From an uncultured Clostridia bacterium (GTDB lineage: Bacteria; Bacillota; Clostridia; UMGS1883): a DNA stretch of 64,000 nt. This document shows positions 52,001 to 61,400 of this stretch, piece by piece. The notes under the pieces were generated by a model, which did not search any database, was not told where the DNA came from, and saw only the letters and a program-made list of their open reading frames with translations. The DNA is taken from positions 104,654 through 168,653 of the forward strand of contig CAKSFM010000004.1 in the NCBI GenBank assembly GCA_934454525.1, read 5' to 3'. Position numbers and translations under genes: made by a program. Within the stretch, counting starts at the first letter, position 1. The number at the start of each line of letters is the position of its first letter.

Positions 52001-53842
52001 ATCGGGCGTACTGCCGTCAATTGTGTAATATATAACATCGTCAAACGTTCCCGTTGTGAGATATATGTCCGCTTCTTCGACATACTCACCGGGGTACGGA
52101 ATTGCCGAAACCGCAAGCGGCGGCAGAACATCAAACACATAATTATATGTTGTGGTTATGCTGTACACACCGTTTAACCGTGCCACGGCACGGATTGTCG
52201 TATTCTTTGAAATTGTTATCGGTTCGGTATATAAAATACCGTGATTCCGCGGATCGCTTCCGTCTGTTGTGAATAATATCTCCGCTCCCGATTTTGTTGA
52301 CTCGGATGTGAGCGTAACATCAAACGGTGAAGTATATCCGGTGTTCCTGTTGGGATTTGCCATAACGGGCGACGGCATAATATAGAGCATATAAAGCGAA
52401 ACCGAGCTGTATTCCGCATCCTGTGCCGATGTTCCTCTCACTGTAACGAGCCTTACGGATGTTGAGCGGTCTATTTCTATTTCACGGCTCAGCTTTGAAA
52501 GCTTAGCCCATCCGTTTTCAGGGTTACTGTTTGCTCCGCCGAAATCAATATCCGAAACCTCGGCGGTAAGTGAAAATGTGTAGAAAATCTCATATATATT
52601 TGAAATGTTTCCGTCATGGTCTGACTTATCCGTACCGAAAACAGAGAATTTGTTGTTATCGGTATAGTAATAATACGGAACTTTTGTGCCATCGCCGAAA
52701 AACAGCGTTGGCGCCGGCGGCTCTATGAAATAGTTATAGCTCATTACATAGCTGTATTTATAGCTTCCGTTCACAAGCTTTCTTGCATAGCACTTTATCT
52801 GCGTTGTGTACGGAATATCAATGCCCCTTGCATCATCATACGGAAGATATTTCGAATCATCGGGAAAAGACGGAACGTTTTCGTCTATCGAATAAAATAT
52901 GTCCGCGTCTGCCGTTTTGGTGGACAGATGCACGTTCATCGCTCCGTCCTCGGACGGTGAATAATATCCCGGTTCTTTGTCCGGCACAGGCGGATTTATG
53001 GGCGCCGTGTCGCCGATTATAAGCTGATGATAACCGCCGTAAAGCATTGTTGTGTAATCTTTAAGCGTGTAGGGATACCCCGTTTTATGCTTTGGTATAA
53101 GCTCGAAAACGCCATCGTTTGAAACCATTCCGGTTTCGACCATAATCTCCGTTGAACCCTTTGCAGAAGATTTCGGGCGCAGCGTAATATTGCAGAGATT
53201 GTACCAGTTTAAGTCCTTTTTATCCTGTTCGGGAAAAAGAACGTTTTCGCCCCTGATTACAAACACGCCCTGCACAACGGCATACTTTTTTCCGTAAATA
53301 TCCTGCATGGTAACATTTTGCAGAGTTCTGTCCGTATAATCAACAATCACATCGTTTAAGCTGCTCTCATCCCAACCTTTAATGCCGTTTGTCTCCGCGT
53401 CCTCAAATGTCATTCCCATGGTCTGAAACGGCAGCATATAATTGATTGCCGATTGATTTGCGCCTTTTGTAAGCGATGGATTTTCATGCGTTTTCGTATC
53501 GTGATAAACTAAGTCAAAATAATTCGGATCAAAATAGAATTTGACAATATAACTGTTTAAGTTATACTGATACTCCGATTCGTCATATTTTCCGTCTGCG
53601 GTTTTCTTTCCCTTGTTCGGGGCGTCAACCGCCGCATAAACGTTAACATCTTCGCCTGCATATATATTCGTATAAGATTCGGGATTTTCGGACGGATCGC
53701 TCTTCGCGGCATGAATGTATGCTTTTCTTTCCAGCTTTGCCGCGTCAATTGCCGGCTGTTCTCCGCCGTCTGCGGATGCCGCCGTGAACAGACTGCACAA
53801 AGCCGATATAATAAGTAATACGGAAATTATTTTTTTATGCAT
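49073..53842 (-). CDS. Giant surface protein with chitobiase-like repeats and three SLH domains (1589 aa)
   Basis: A signal peptide (about 1-24) leads to a cohesin-like N-terminal region (about 55-270; SYIVKFYFDPNYFDLVYHD). At least eight chitobiase/beta-hexosaminidase C-terminal-type repeats (CHB_HEX_C) follow, each with a core like ILFTTDGSDP or IYYTIDGSTP and a closing IRAVA/IKAVA strand. A polyglycine linker (nine Gly after TT) joins three SLH domains (about 1385-1560; YPDGSVQPNGEITREEM, YPDGEFKPQRNLTRAEF, YEDGTYRAENEITRAEV). SLH repeats bind secondary cell-wall polymers, so the protein is displayed on the surface. No catalytic domain is seen. AAGGAG precedes the ATG. Confidence 0.88.
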   Translation of the reverse strand: MHKKIISVLLIISALCSLFTAASADGGEQPAIDAAKLERKAYIHAAKSDPSENPESYTNIYAGEDVNVYAAVDAPNKGKKTADGKYDESEYQYNLNSYIVKFYFDPNYFDLVYHDTKTHENPSLTKGANQSAINYMLPFQTMGMTFEDAETNGIKGWDESSLNDVIVDYTDRTLQNVTMQDIYGKKYAVVQGVFVIRGENVLFPEQDKKDLNWYNLCNITLRPKSSAKGSTEIMVETGMVSNDGVFELIPKHKTGYPYTLKDYTTMLYGGYHQLIIGDTAPINPPVPDKEPGYYSPSEDGAMNVHLSTKTADADIFYSIDENVPSFPDDSKYLPYDDARGIDIPYTTQIKCYARKLVNGSYKYSYVMSYNYFIEPPAPTLFFGDGTKVPYYYYTDNNKFSVFGTDKSDHDGNISNIYEIFYTFSLTAEVSDIDFGGANSNPENGWAKLSKLSREIEIDRSTSVRLVTVRGTSAQDAEYSSVSLYMLYIMPSPVMANPNRNTGYTSPFDVTLTSESTKSGAEILFTTDGSDPRNHGILYTEPITISKNTTIRAVARLNGVYSITTTYNYVFDVLPPLAVSAIPYPGEYVEEADIYLTTGTFDDVIYYTIDGSTPDKNSPVYDRTKPIHIEKDTEIKAVAFSKDGKNSGDVARFKYTIIPDAPIIVPSSTQFNEKSKVVTIFKPHTGDEYELYYTTDGSDPRSSSSRKLAAADKADVMISGSTVINAVIRNSSGHYSAVTTETYEIISGKPARPEVTLKPGVYILENDSTNPFTTSFYAQPEGTKIYYTVGYGTSPENPKKGSADTFEFNGEDITLKGNTIIKAIAIDENGKQSDLGVFSYNIVPEAPKIPESTVLADITGTLLPIKGIDGEKIHYEIGNVNNDVVLDGFNTFYVDPVTGKAYRDTGRQTELGAPNPDDANNTSPFELTVYAELDGMKSDETKGTYTYIPSADTVLAPYVSVPSGNYDEIAIDENQNGVIDNGENVLLMPEIHCLTDGAEIYYYYADSPDEVHRYGEPLKITDNCIIYMYAQKNGIKSSENLAFYRFIPLPPVIKPVSGVYDNKINVMIYENPLSPTGANHVIYYNKNSDGKADTLYLGGKISVDRDEIIKAYTIKDYNPLDKTSGTYSKPVYEYYIFSGGVTPGSGKVYVNSPFDVRHTFAVNELSETPCNQGITISTVSDYNIHYKYTVTLKSGETYSVPEAAFNQKTTPPIYPSPMWKNLKITAWLEDDEGNIIPESPEDFNYEFVELNKPVSTLAETDANGNPILYTSGTQYKLVNEYANSGRNIKLFYTRDGSDPTDEAKRKEFKDSDTFTLTSSETLRAIYMETVDGTGFFGPEAKYIYALKTTTGGGGGGGGGRTTVDNTRKYTKDIFGNEHPTHIGYIYGYPDGSVQPNGEITREEMTAVLYRITNHAYEKPFAETGAVFPDVALGRWSAHDIEYMADKNIVYGYPDGEFKPQRNLTRAEFAALISRFAKLEKSEKENPFPDLEESHWAYDDILALNASGLMQGYEDGTYRAENEITRAEVMTVINKILGRNPSEPYVKSLEFNPFNDLEKDKWYYVIVLEATITHNYYLDYKGVEIKWEDCK

Positions 53843-53948
53843 AATGCCAATGCTCCTTTTTCTCTTCGTTTTCCGCCGCTCTGACTTTCAGTATTTTTTA
53901 AATACTATACAAGCTTTCAACGGTAAAGTACTTAAAAAATATTGAAAT

Positions 53949-53998
53949 GTCAAAACACCGCTGTACGGCTCTTTTAGCCGTACACGCAGTATTTTGAC
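53949..53998 (-). terminator. Terminator after the cohesin/SLH gene
   Basis: The outer GTCAAAA/TTTTGAC and inner TGTACGGCT/AGCCGTACA arms form one long imperfect hairpin, 7 nt past the stop at 54005. A T-rich region follows on the minus strand. Confidence 0.75.
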
Positions 53999-54004
53999 CT
54001 ATTT

Positions 54005-56143
54005 TTAATGCAGTGTGTTAACATCGTGGCTGACAGCCGCTTCAATAATCTGCGCCGCTGCCCAGTGCCCCTCAATGTCCGTTGCGGGATATCCGTTTGA
54101 AGAAATATATGCGTTAACCTTTTCCTCGTTCGGAACACGCCCGAGAGCACGGTTAATCATTGCAATCGCTTCGGCGCGCGTTATATTTCTGCCAAGACCG
54201 AATGAACCGTCCTCGTAACCGCCTATAATTCCGTTTGCTTTCATTGCCGCAATGTACGGCGCTGCCCAATGCCCTGACGGAACATCGGAAAATGCTTCGC
54301 CTGCGCCCGTGTCATACTTCATGAACCTGCAAATCATAGCCGCAAATTCCTCACGTGTAATTGTGTTTCCCGGTCTGAAAGAACCGTCCTCATATCCGCT
54401 GACAATACTGTTTTCAGCAGCATAGCCGACATTTTTTGCAAACCATGCGCCGCCGTCAACGTCCGCAAACTTTGACGCGTCATAGCTCTTATCGGCACTG
54501 AATCCGCTGCTGATTCTTGAAATCAGGGCAGCCGCTTCCGCCCTTGTTATGTTATTATCCGGCTTTATCGTCTTGTCCTCATATCCGGTGACATACGCAT
54601 TGTGCGTACCGGCTGACGGAGTAGTTTTGCTGCCGCCGCCTCCGATGGAGCTTCCGCCGCCGCCACCGCCGCCGGTGGTCGAACTTTTAACGGTTACGGA
54701 AGCATTGGAAACGGTTATGTCAAGCAAATTGTCATCCGCTTCGCCGCTGACATCATAAAAAAGCGCGCCCTCTGCATTATCAAAGGTAAGTGCAAACGTT
54801 CCGCTTTTTGAAGCCTTAAATGTGAGCTTATATATGTCTTTCTTCGCCGAATCCGAAACATTGTTGAGGAAAACAAGCTTGCCGTCCTCCGAAATATTCA
54901 CGGCTTTGTTTTCCGCTTTGTTTTCCGAACACTCAGCTTTTGTGAGCGCTGCAATGTCTTTCGGGTAGGACGCTTTTATGTAGTACGAATTCACATTTTT
55001 ATCACCGCCGTCAAGCGTGAGCGTAATTGTAAATGTGTCGTCCGTTTTAACCTCTGACGAAGATGATGAAACCTTGAGCGCTGCAGGAATGCTGCCCTTG
55101 CCGCCGCTCTCGATATGATTTTTTGCCGATTCAATAAATGCCAAAAGGTCGTACTGCGTGAGCTGAGAATCCCTGTTGTAGTCAATGCCGTCATATACAT
55201 CGGCTTTAGCGTCATACATGGAAATAAACCTGTTATAGTCCAAAAGCGTGAGCTTGCCGTCCGCATTCACATCACCGGCATAGAAATTATCGGATGTGAT
55301 ATGCACGGTTTTATCAGAGTTCAGATTCACGTTTTCCAAAGCCTTTGACACAAAGCCGTTGGCAGCAAGAGCAATGTCATAAGTTCCTGCCGCAAGCTTG
55401 TCTATCTCGAATTTATATGAAGCTGCGTCCTTTTTATCAGCGTCGGAAAGCTTGAATGTTCTTACCTGATTGTTCTCCGTATTCGTAAGCTTAAGGCTTA
55501 CTTTTGAATCGTCTGCAAAACCGCCGCTTTCTTTAAGCTCGTCAAGGTCAATATTTGCAGTAAGCTTCACACCTGTTTTTGTTGTGCTGCTGAATTTGAC
55601 CGTAATGCTTTTTGCTTCGGCAACATTGCTTTTGGGTTCGATTATGTTCGGAGCGATGACGCAGAAAGAATTTTCCAGGTCATTAATCGCAAGCGTGATT
55701 TCCTCGCCGGGTTCGCCCGAAAAGGTTACAACCGCTATCTCCATTCCGCTTGCCGAAACAGGGAGAGAATACTTTGTTGCGCCCGTAAATGCAATATCAA
55801 AGCTTTTTGATGAATTTGCACTTTTGGCGTCAATGGGCTGAACGAAAAACGGTTGTCCGCCGCCCGAATTTTTAACCAGATTGTTTATCTCATCTGAATA
55901 GGCAATGGATTTGAAGCTTCCGCTGCCCGAAAAATCAAATTTAAGCTGTGAAAGTGTAAGACTTCCGTCAATTCCTTTTATACTTACCTTTACTTTTGCC
56001 TCGCCTGCCAAGGTGTCGGCGCTGTCTGTCACATCTTCAAAAGCTATCTGCACTCCGCTTTCATCTGCCGACGCAGCCTGCATGCAGGAAAATATCATCA
56101 TAAATGACAGTATAATACCTAAAATTCTTTTCGTTGTTTTCAA
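54005..56143 (-). CDS. Scaffold-like surface protein: cohesin-like, dockerin-like, cohesin-like, three SLH (712 aa)
   Basis: In order: signal peptide (1-26), cohesin-like domain (about 28-190; LSQLKFDFSGSGSF), a beta-sandwich (about 195-290), a dockerin-like pair of EF-type loops (GDVNADGKLTLLDYNRFI, then DYNRDSQLTQYDLLAFI, about 293-350), a second cohesin-like domain (about 365-485), a Gly-rich linker, and SLH repeats (YEDKTIKPDNNITRAEA, YEDGSFRPGNTITREEF, YEDGSFGLGRNITRAEA). The start is a TTG, chosen because GGGAGG lies 8 nt upstream. With the neighbour at 56261 it could form an anchored non-covalent assembly; whether these domains actually pair is inference. Confidence 0.85.
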   Translation of the reverse strand: MKTTKRILGIILSFMMIFSCMQAASADESGVQIAFEDVTDSADTLAGEAKVKVSIKGIDGSLTLSQLKFDFSGSGSFKSIAYSDEINNLVKNSGGGQPFFVQPIDAKSANSSKSFDIAFTGATKYSLPVSASGMEIAVVTFSGEPGEEITLAINDLENSFCVIAPNIIEPKSNVAEAKSITVKFSSTTKTGVKLTANIDLDELKESGGFADDSKVSLKLTNTENNQVRTFKLSDADKKDAASYKFEIDKLAAGTYDIALAANGFVSKALENVNLNSDKTVHITSDNFYAGDVNADGKLTLLDYNRFISMYDAKADVYDGIDYNRDSQLTQYDLLAFIESAKNHIESGGKGSIPAALKVSSSSSEVKTDDTFTITLTLDGGDKNVNSYYIKASYPKDIAALTKAECSENKAENKAVNISEDGKLVFLNNVSDSAKKDIYKLTFKASKSGTFALTFDNAEGALFYDVSGEADDNLLDITVSNASVTVKSSTTGGGGGGGSSIGGGGSKTTPSAGTHNAYVTGYEDKTIKPDNNITRAEAAALISRISSGFSADKSYDASKFADVDGGAWFAKNVGYAAENSIVSGYEDGSFRPGNTITREEFAAMICRFMKYDTGAGEAFSDVPSGHWAAPYIAAMKANGIIGGYEDGSFGLGRNITRAEAIAMINRALGRVPNEEKVNAYISSNGYPATDIEGHWAAAQIIEAAVSHDVNTLH

Positions 56144-56192
56144 TAGATTAACCTCCCATTAAAGCATATTGCACAGCGCGTCAATTTCGCAC

Positions 56193-56212
56193 GGGGAGGA
56201 AAAATCCTCCCC
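56193..56212 (-). terminator. GC-rich hairpin after the cohesin/dockerin gene
   Basis: GGGGAGGA and TCCTCCCC form an 8-bp stem with a 4-nt loop. A second hairpin (AACGCTG/CAGCGTT) lies at about 56229-56246. Neither has a good T-run, so the function is uncertain. Confidence 0.45.
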
Positions 56213-56260
56213 ACACGGAGCCACTTTAAATTGAGAACGCTGTGCTCAGCGTTTGATGAT

Positions 56261-58345
56261 TTATCTTGCCCAGCCTGCAAGAAGCATTGTAATATCAATA
56301 AGGTCAACCTTACCGTCACGGTTTAAGTCATACTGAATGTAATCCTTATCTTCTGCGGTCAATCCGCTCTTTCCGTAGTAAGAAGATACTGCCGAAAGGT
56401 CATAAAGATCAATCGTACCGTTCATGATAATATCACCTGCAAGGAAGTTTACCTTATCAAATTTCTTCTCGCTTGCCTTTGTAATAAACGGAACTTCTGT
56501 GTCATAAGCGTTGTTCCAGAAGTTAACGGTTGTTTCTTCATTGAGAACAAACTGTGCCTTTGCGTCACGGTAACCGTCACCCTTGATTGAAACTGTGTAA
56601 GCTTCAAACTTCGGAAGACCCTTTACAGCAAGCGCATACTTGTTATCACTTGATGTAAGAGTTGCTGTTATCTTTCCGTCCTCACTTGTGTAAACAGGAG
56701 CTGTTCCGTCATTTTTAGCAAGTGCCAGTTCAATGTTGCCGAGTCTTGCACTGTAAAGATTTACAGTCATGTTCTGATAATCAGCAGCATTGGATGTCAA
56801 TGTCGGAAGTGTGAAATCAACGTTTACATTAAGCGTTTCCGTAGGCTCGGGAATGTCATACTGGAATGAAAGGTTTGTTCCGTTAAGCTTCTTATAGGTG
56901 TTGTCGCTCTTTTCAACCGTAATCAAAATAGCGCTTGCAGTTATAGTACCTTTACCATAGCTGTTGCCCTTGCGGACAAGCTTACCGATTACAATACCCT
57001 TTCCGTTGTCTGTTTCTTCAATGTTCGGAGCTTTACCGTTTACGGGTTTAACGTTAATTTCATAAATATCCAGATCTTCATCATAAAGAAGTGAAAATCC
57101 ATCGGCAGGAACGATTTCATATTTAACCGGGTCAAATCCTGCTGCTGCAGCATTGTTTATTGAGAACTGAGCGCCAAGGAAACCTTTTACCGGCTGAGAA
57201 CCGTTCGTAACAACAATCAGACCATCGTTTGAACCGTCGTTATAAACTGTATCATCATCTGTCTGATAATCTCCTGTTTTTTCTTTTTCAGCAAAAACAA
57301 GTACAGCAGAATCAGCAGCTTCCGTAACTGTTATATTTACATTTACAGTATTAACAACAGCGCCGTTATACGAAAACTCAAATGAATATGTACCTGCCTT
57401 GATATCAGCTTCCTGAATCGTAACAATTCCGTTTGTATTAGTATATGTAACATCGTCTGTTCCGCACTTTACAGATGTAAGCGAGTTTCCGTTTTCACCA
57501 AGTGTAAAGTTGATTGCACCAGAACCTGTTACATATGCCTTTGAATCGGGTGTTACAGTTGAAGCAACAGTAATTGTTTCAGCTGCAATACCCTCAGTTG
57601 ATGTTGTATAAAGTGTTTCGGACTGCAGTGCAGTAACTCCAACTTTATACTCTGCGGATATATCAACTTTCTTTGAAAAATCAAAGCTTGTAGCTGTAGT
57701 TGTCGTTTCGTATACAGATGTACCGTCCTTGTAAAGAACAACCTTATAATCCTTTGCATGAGCAACTGCACCCCAAGAAGCGGTTTTTGCAGACGCATCA
57801 ATGTTTACGCTCGGCTCAGCAAGCGATGCCGGTGCTTGAATCGTAATTGAGTCATTCGTTACTGTGTCAGGATCGTCTGCTTTAGTTGTGTCAAACATCC
57901 ATGTTCCGTCATTGTTACCTACCTGAGCACAAGTGATGTTAAATCCTTTTGTGCCGCCGGTTGCATCGCTTCTTACACGAAAAGTTGCGGTAATAAGATC
58001 TCCCGATGTACTTGTGTTATTCATGTCATCTTTAGAATAGCTTACCTTACCGTTTGCAATATTGTCTCCGACATTATCTGTTTTATTTTCCATAAGGTTA
58101 TAAACACCATAAGTCGTTGAAACATACTCAAACGCTTCGTCATCATATTCCAAATCGATGGTGATTGCGTTAATTGCCTTTCCCATATCGGTAAACGGGA
58201 GCTTGACTGTAACAGTGCCGCCTGCTGCCGCTGCATCCTGTACAACATTAAGAGTCAATGAGTTTGCTGCAAATGCAGAAAATGACATTGTTGAAAATGC
58301 AATGGCAGCCGAAAGAGCGCCTGCAAAGAATTTTTTACAATTCAT
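56261..58345 (-). CDS. Secreted cohesin-like protein with C-terminal dockerin-like module (694 aa)
   Basis: A signal peptide (1-27, SAFAAN) is followed by a cohesin-like domain (about 28-165; INAITIDLEYDDEAFEYV), an Fn3-like domain (about 170-260), a linker, a second cohesin-like domain (about 345-490; KGFLGAQFSIN), a carboxypeptidase-regulatory-like beta domain (about 500-615), and a terminal dockerin-like module with two calcium-type loops (GDIIMNGTIDLYDLSAV and DLNRDGKVDLIDITMLL). There is no SLH, so it must be tethered by partners or released. GGAGGTAATAGT precedes the ATG. Confidence 0.85.
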   Translation of the reverse strand: MNCKKFFAGALSAAIAFSTMSFSAFAANSLTLNVVQDAAAAGGTVTVKLPFTDMGKAINAITIDLEYDDEAFEYVSTTYGVYNLMENKTDNVGDNIANGKVSYSKDDMNNTSTSGDLITATFRVRSDATGGTKGFNITCAQVGNNDGTWMFDTTKADDPDTVTNDSITIQAPASLAEPSVNIDASAKTASWGAVAHAKDYKVVLYKDGTSVYETTTTATSFDFSKKVDISAEYKVGVTALQSETLYTTSTEGIAAETITVASTVTPDSKAYVTGSGAINFTLGENGNSLTSVKCGTDDVTYTNTNGIVTIQEADIKAGTYSFEFSYNGAVVNTVNVNITVTEAADSAVLVFAEKEKTGDYQTDDDTVYNDGSNDGLIVVTNGSQPVKGFLGAQFSINNAAAAGFDPVKYEIVPADGFSLLYDEDLDIYEINVKPVNGKAPNIEETDNGKGIVIGKLVRKGNSYGKGTITASAILITVEKSDNTYKKLNGTNLSFQYDIPEPTETLNVNVDFTLPTLTSNAADYQNMTVNLYSARLGNIELALAKNDGTAPVYTSEDGKITATLTSSDNKYALAVKGLPKFEAYTVSIKGDGYRDAKAQFVLNEETTVNFWNNAYDTEVPFITKASEKKFDKVNFLAGDIIMNGTIDLYDLSAVSSYYGKSGLTAEDKDYIQYDLNRDGKVDLIDITMLLAGWAR

Positions 58346-58401
58346 ACTATTACCTCCAAAATTAAATTTTGAGTGATATATTTAATTAACATTGCGCAGT
58401 A

Positions 58402-58445
58402 TTCCGCTGCAAAAGGATGGTGGCTCACTCACATTCGCAGCGGAA
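58402..58445 (-). terminator. Hairpin between the beta-helix and cohesin/dockerin genes
   Basis: TTCCGCTGC and GCAGCGGAA pair across 26 nt, 35 nt past the stop at 58480. It lacks a T-run. Confidence 0.4.
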
Positions 58446-58479
58446 GAACCGGGCAACAGTTAATTACAGTGAAATTTAT

Positions 58480-61400
58480 TTATTTGTTTGTTATAAACGT
58501 GTTGCTTTCAAGGTCAAATTCATATCCTGCCGTCTGAGTTTCAACGGGATATATCGCAATAGCTCCTATACGGTGTCTGTTTATCAGCAGCGCGTCCATT
58601 GAATTCGGCGTTGTATTTGTAACATCGTTAACGCGTGCGGCAATTGCATACTTAAGGTCGGAATAGTTTATAGCGCCTATTCTGCAACGGTTTATCAGAA
58701 GTGCGTCCATTGAGTTTGCATTTCCGTCGCCGTTAACATCGCCCCACAGGAACCAACGTGCATAAAGCTTTAAATCGCCTGTTACATTTGTGCTGAAATC
58801 GTATTTTGTATCGGCTTCAAAAGTCGGACTGGTGTACCAGCCTGCAAATCCGTGGTTTACATAAGTCGGCGTAGTCGGCTTTGCAACCGTATCACCGTTT
58901 GCTATAACCTGTCCGTTAACACTGCTGCCGCCGTTCGATACAAACTCAACGTTGAAGTTCGGGCGCTCTGCCGTAGCTTTAATCTCAACATCATTTGTCG
59001 GCATTATGAAACTATAGCTGCCGTTGCCATTATCTTTAACATCCACACCGGCAACAGTAACGTCTTTTATGTTATACCACTTTTCGGGCGTTACAGTAAA
59101 TTCAACCGTATCTCCCCATGTGTATTTGTCATCAAGTCCGCTGAAAGCAACTTTGCTTCCGTTTGTTGTAACACTGTACTGTTTTTTCTTGAATGTTGCG
59201 CTTATCGTGACATCGCTGCCCGGCATAATAAAGCTGTAGGAATCGGATGCTTCATTATACTGATACTCAACATCTGTATTTGCGCTGTCTTTTACTGTAA
59301 GCGTATCAAGTTCATAATATGCGTTAGCCGTTACGGTAAAGTTCACTGTGCTTCCGATTGCCGCCGGATTATCTGAAAGAAGTCGGATGTCCCCGTTTTC
59401 TCCGGCATTGGTTGTGATTGCACAAGCGTCAAGCTCAAATTCGACATTAATTGTTACATCGCTTGCCGGCATTGTAAATGTATATGATTTACCGGTTGCA
59501 GAAGCTTGAGCAAAATCACTTACAGGTATTCCACCCGCTGTACAGCTAACTGACTTAATTTTATAGTTTGCTTCCGGTTCAATGCTTACCCATAGGATTT
59601 CTTTATAATAAGCTTTATCAATGCTTGTGTGTGTAGAATCAAATCTATCAATAACTATTACTTCACCCTCATTGGTGTTGTAGTTTTTTGTTATATTGTA
59701 CTGATTTTTGGTTATATCAAGAATGATATAAGCATTTTGCGTACCTCTATAATCATTATGTGTTCCGACAGGAACAGAGAAAGTGTATGAGTCTGAATTA
59801 TTAAATGTACCGGTGAGCTTGCCCATCTGCGATTTAACACTCTTAATACCGTTAAATGTATAACCCTCATTGGTATTTACAGTTACAGTAACAATATCGT
59901 TTGCCGTAACGGTCGGAGTTTTAGTTCCGTCATCAACTATATACTGCCACAACTTAAAGCCGTTCGGTGTAGATATTGTTAATGTACCTTTGTTGCCGGG
60001 CATTGTGTAAGTGATAGTGCCGTCATCGTTCCATGTGTAATCCTTACATTCATATGTTGTATCGGCAGATGGACCGGCATAGAATGTCATTTGAATGTCG
60101 GGCACATATTCAGCCGTTACCGTTACCGCTTCGCCGGGCATGGTGAACTTGTTATCGGTAACTGTAACCTCTGTACCGCTTTCCGTTTTTACAACCCATT
60201 TTACAAACGAATGATTTGCTTTAATTGCAACATTTTCATCTGCAATGCTAAGCGTTAATTCCGTTTCGGCAGGAACAGCGGTTAAATTATCAGCACCCGA
60301 AACCTTAATCGTTCCTAATGAACCCACCGCGTAGGACGGATTTATTATAGTGATTGCATATCCTGCCGGAGTATCGGTTAATGAAAGACCGCCCTCACTG
60401 TCAACATCAAAATATCGTGTTTCTTCGCCACTATATTTAAACTTTGAAACGTAGTCAGATGCGTTAACCCCGTCAGCAAACGTCACAAGTTGTGTTTCAA
60501 CAGGTATGTCTGCATAGGTTACCTCAGGGTCAACCGTCCAGTCGAAATACCAACCGCCAAGTATTGTTATTGGAGAATCTATATTCAATGCGCTTGTAAT
60601 TTTAATTTCCGGTTTTACTGTCAATGTAACTTCGCTGCCGTCCTTTTTCATAATAACATGACGTTTATCGATTTCCGGTTTTAGAGTATTAAATGAAGGA
60701 GAACCACTTAACTCTAATATACAGTTGGTATATTCAAACGTTTCATTATTATCTTCGTCTTTATATGTCATACTATAACTACTTAAAATTATATCTTCGT
60801 CATCGTTGCCAAAATTACATTTTAGATTTCCCCCTGTAATTTTCAATGTTTTTGCAGACTTAAAATATATCGAATTTCCGGTTTCTCCTTCGTATCCTGT
60901 ACAAGTTGTGATGCGGGTATTCTTTTGAATTGTACCTCCGGTAATTGTTACATCACCTTCGGCATATACTCCGCCGCCAATGCCTCCAAACAGGTAACTG
61001 GTTGAATTATTTTCTATGCATCCGTCTTTCATGGTAAAACTACCGTTTTTTCCAATATAAACTCCGGCACCGGGGCTATCACTTTGATTCAGATTGTTCT
61101 GCAAGATAATATTTCTGTTGAATATAAGCGTTCCTCCCGATACAATCAACGGTGCTGTTGCTGTTACAACACTTTTGTTTCCGTCTAATGTCAATGTTCC
61201 ATTGTGAGAAGTTCCTGTATGTCCAAAGGTTAAAGTTGATCCATCAGAAACATTAAAGAACGCTCCTTTAAATCCATCTGCACGCTTAACGGTACAGTTA
61301 TCATTAGCAAAAATCTGTACTCTGACCTTTGTTGATTCGTTACCGACATTTAATGTATCAGCCAATTCTATATTTTCTTTTAATATCTGAATTTCTGCCG

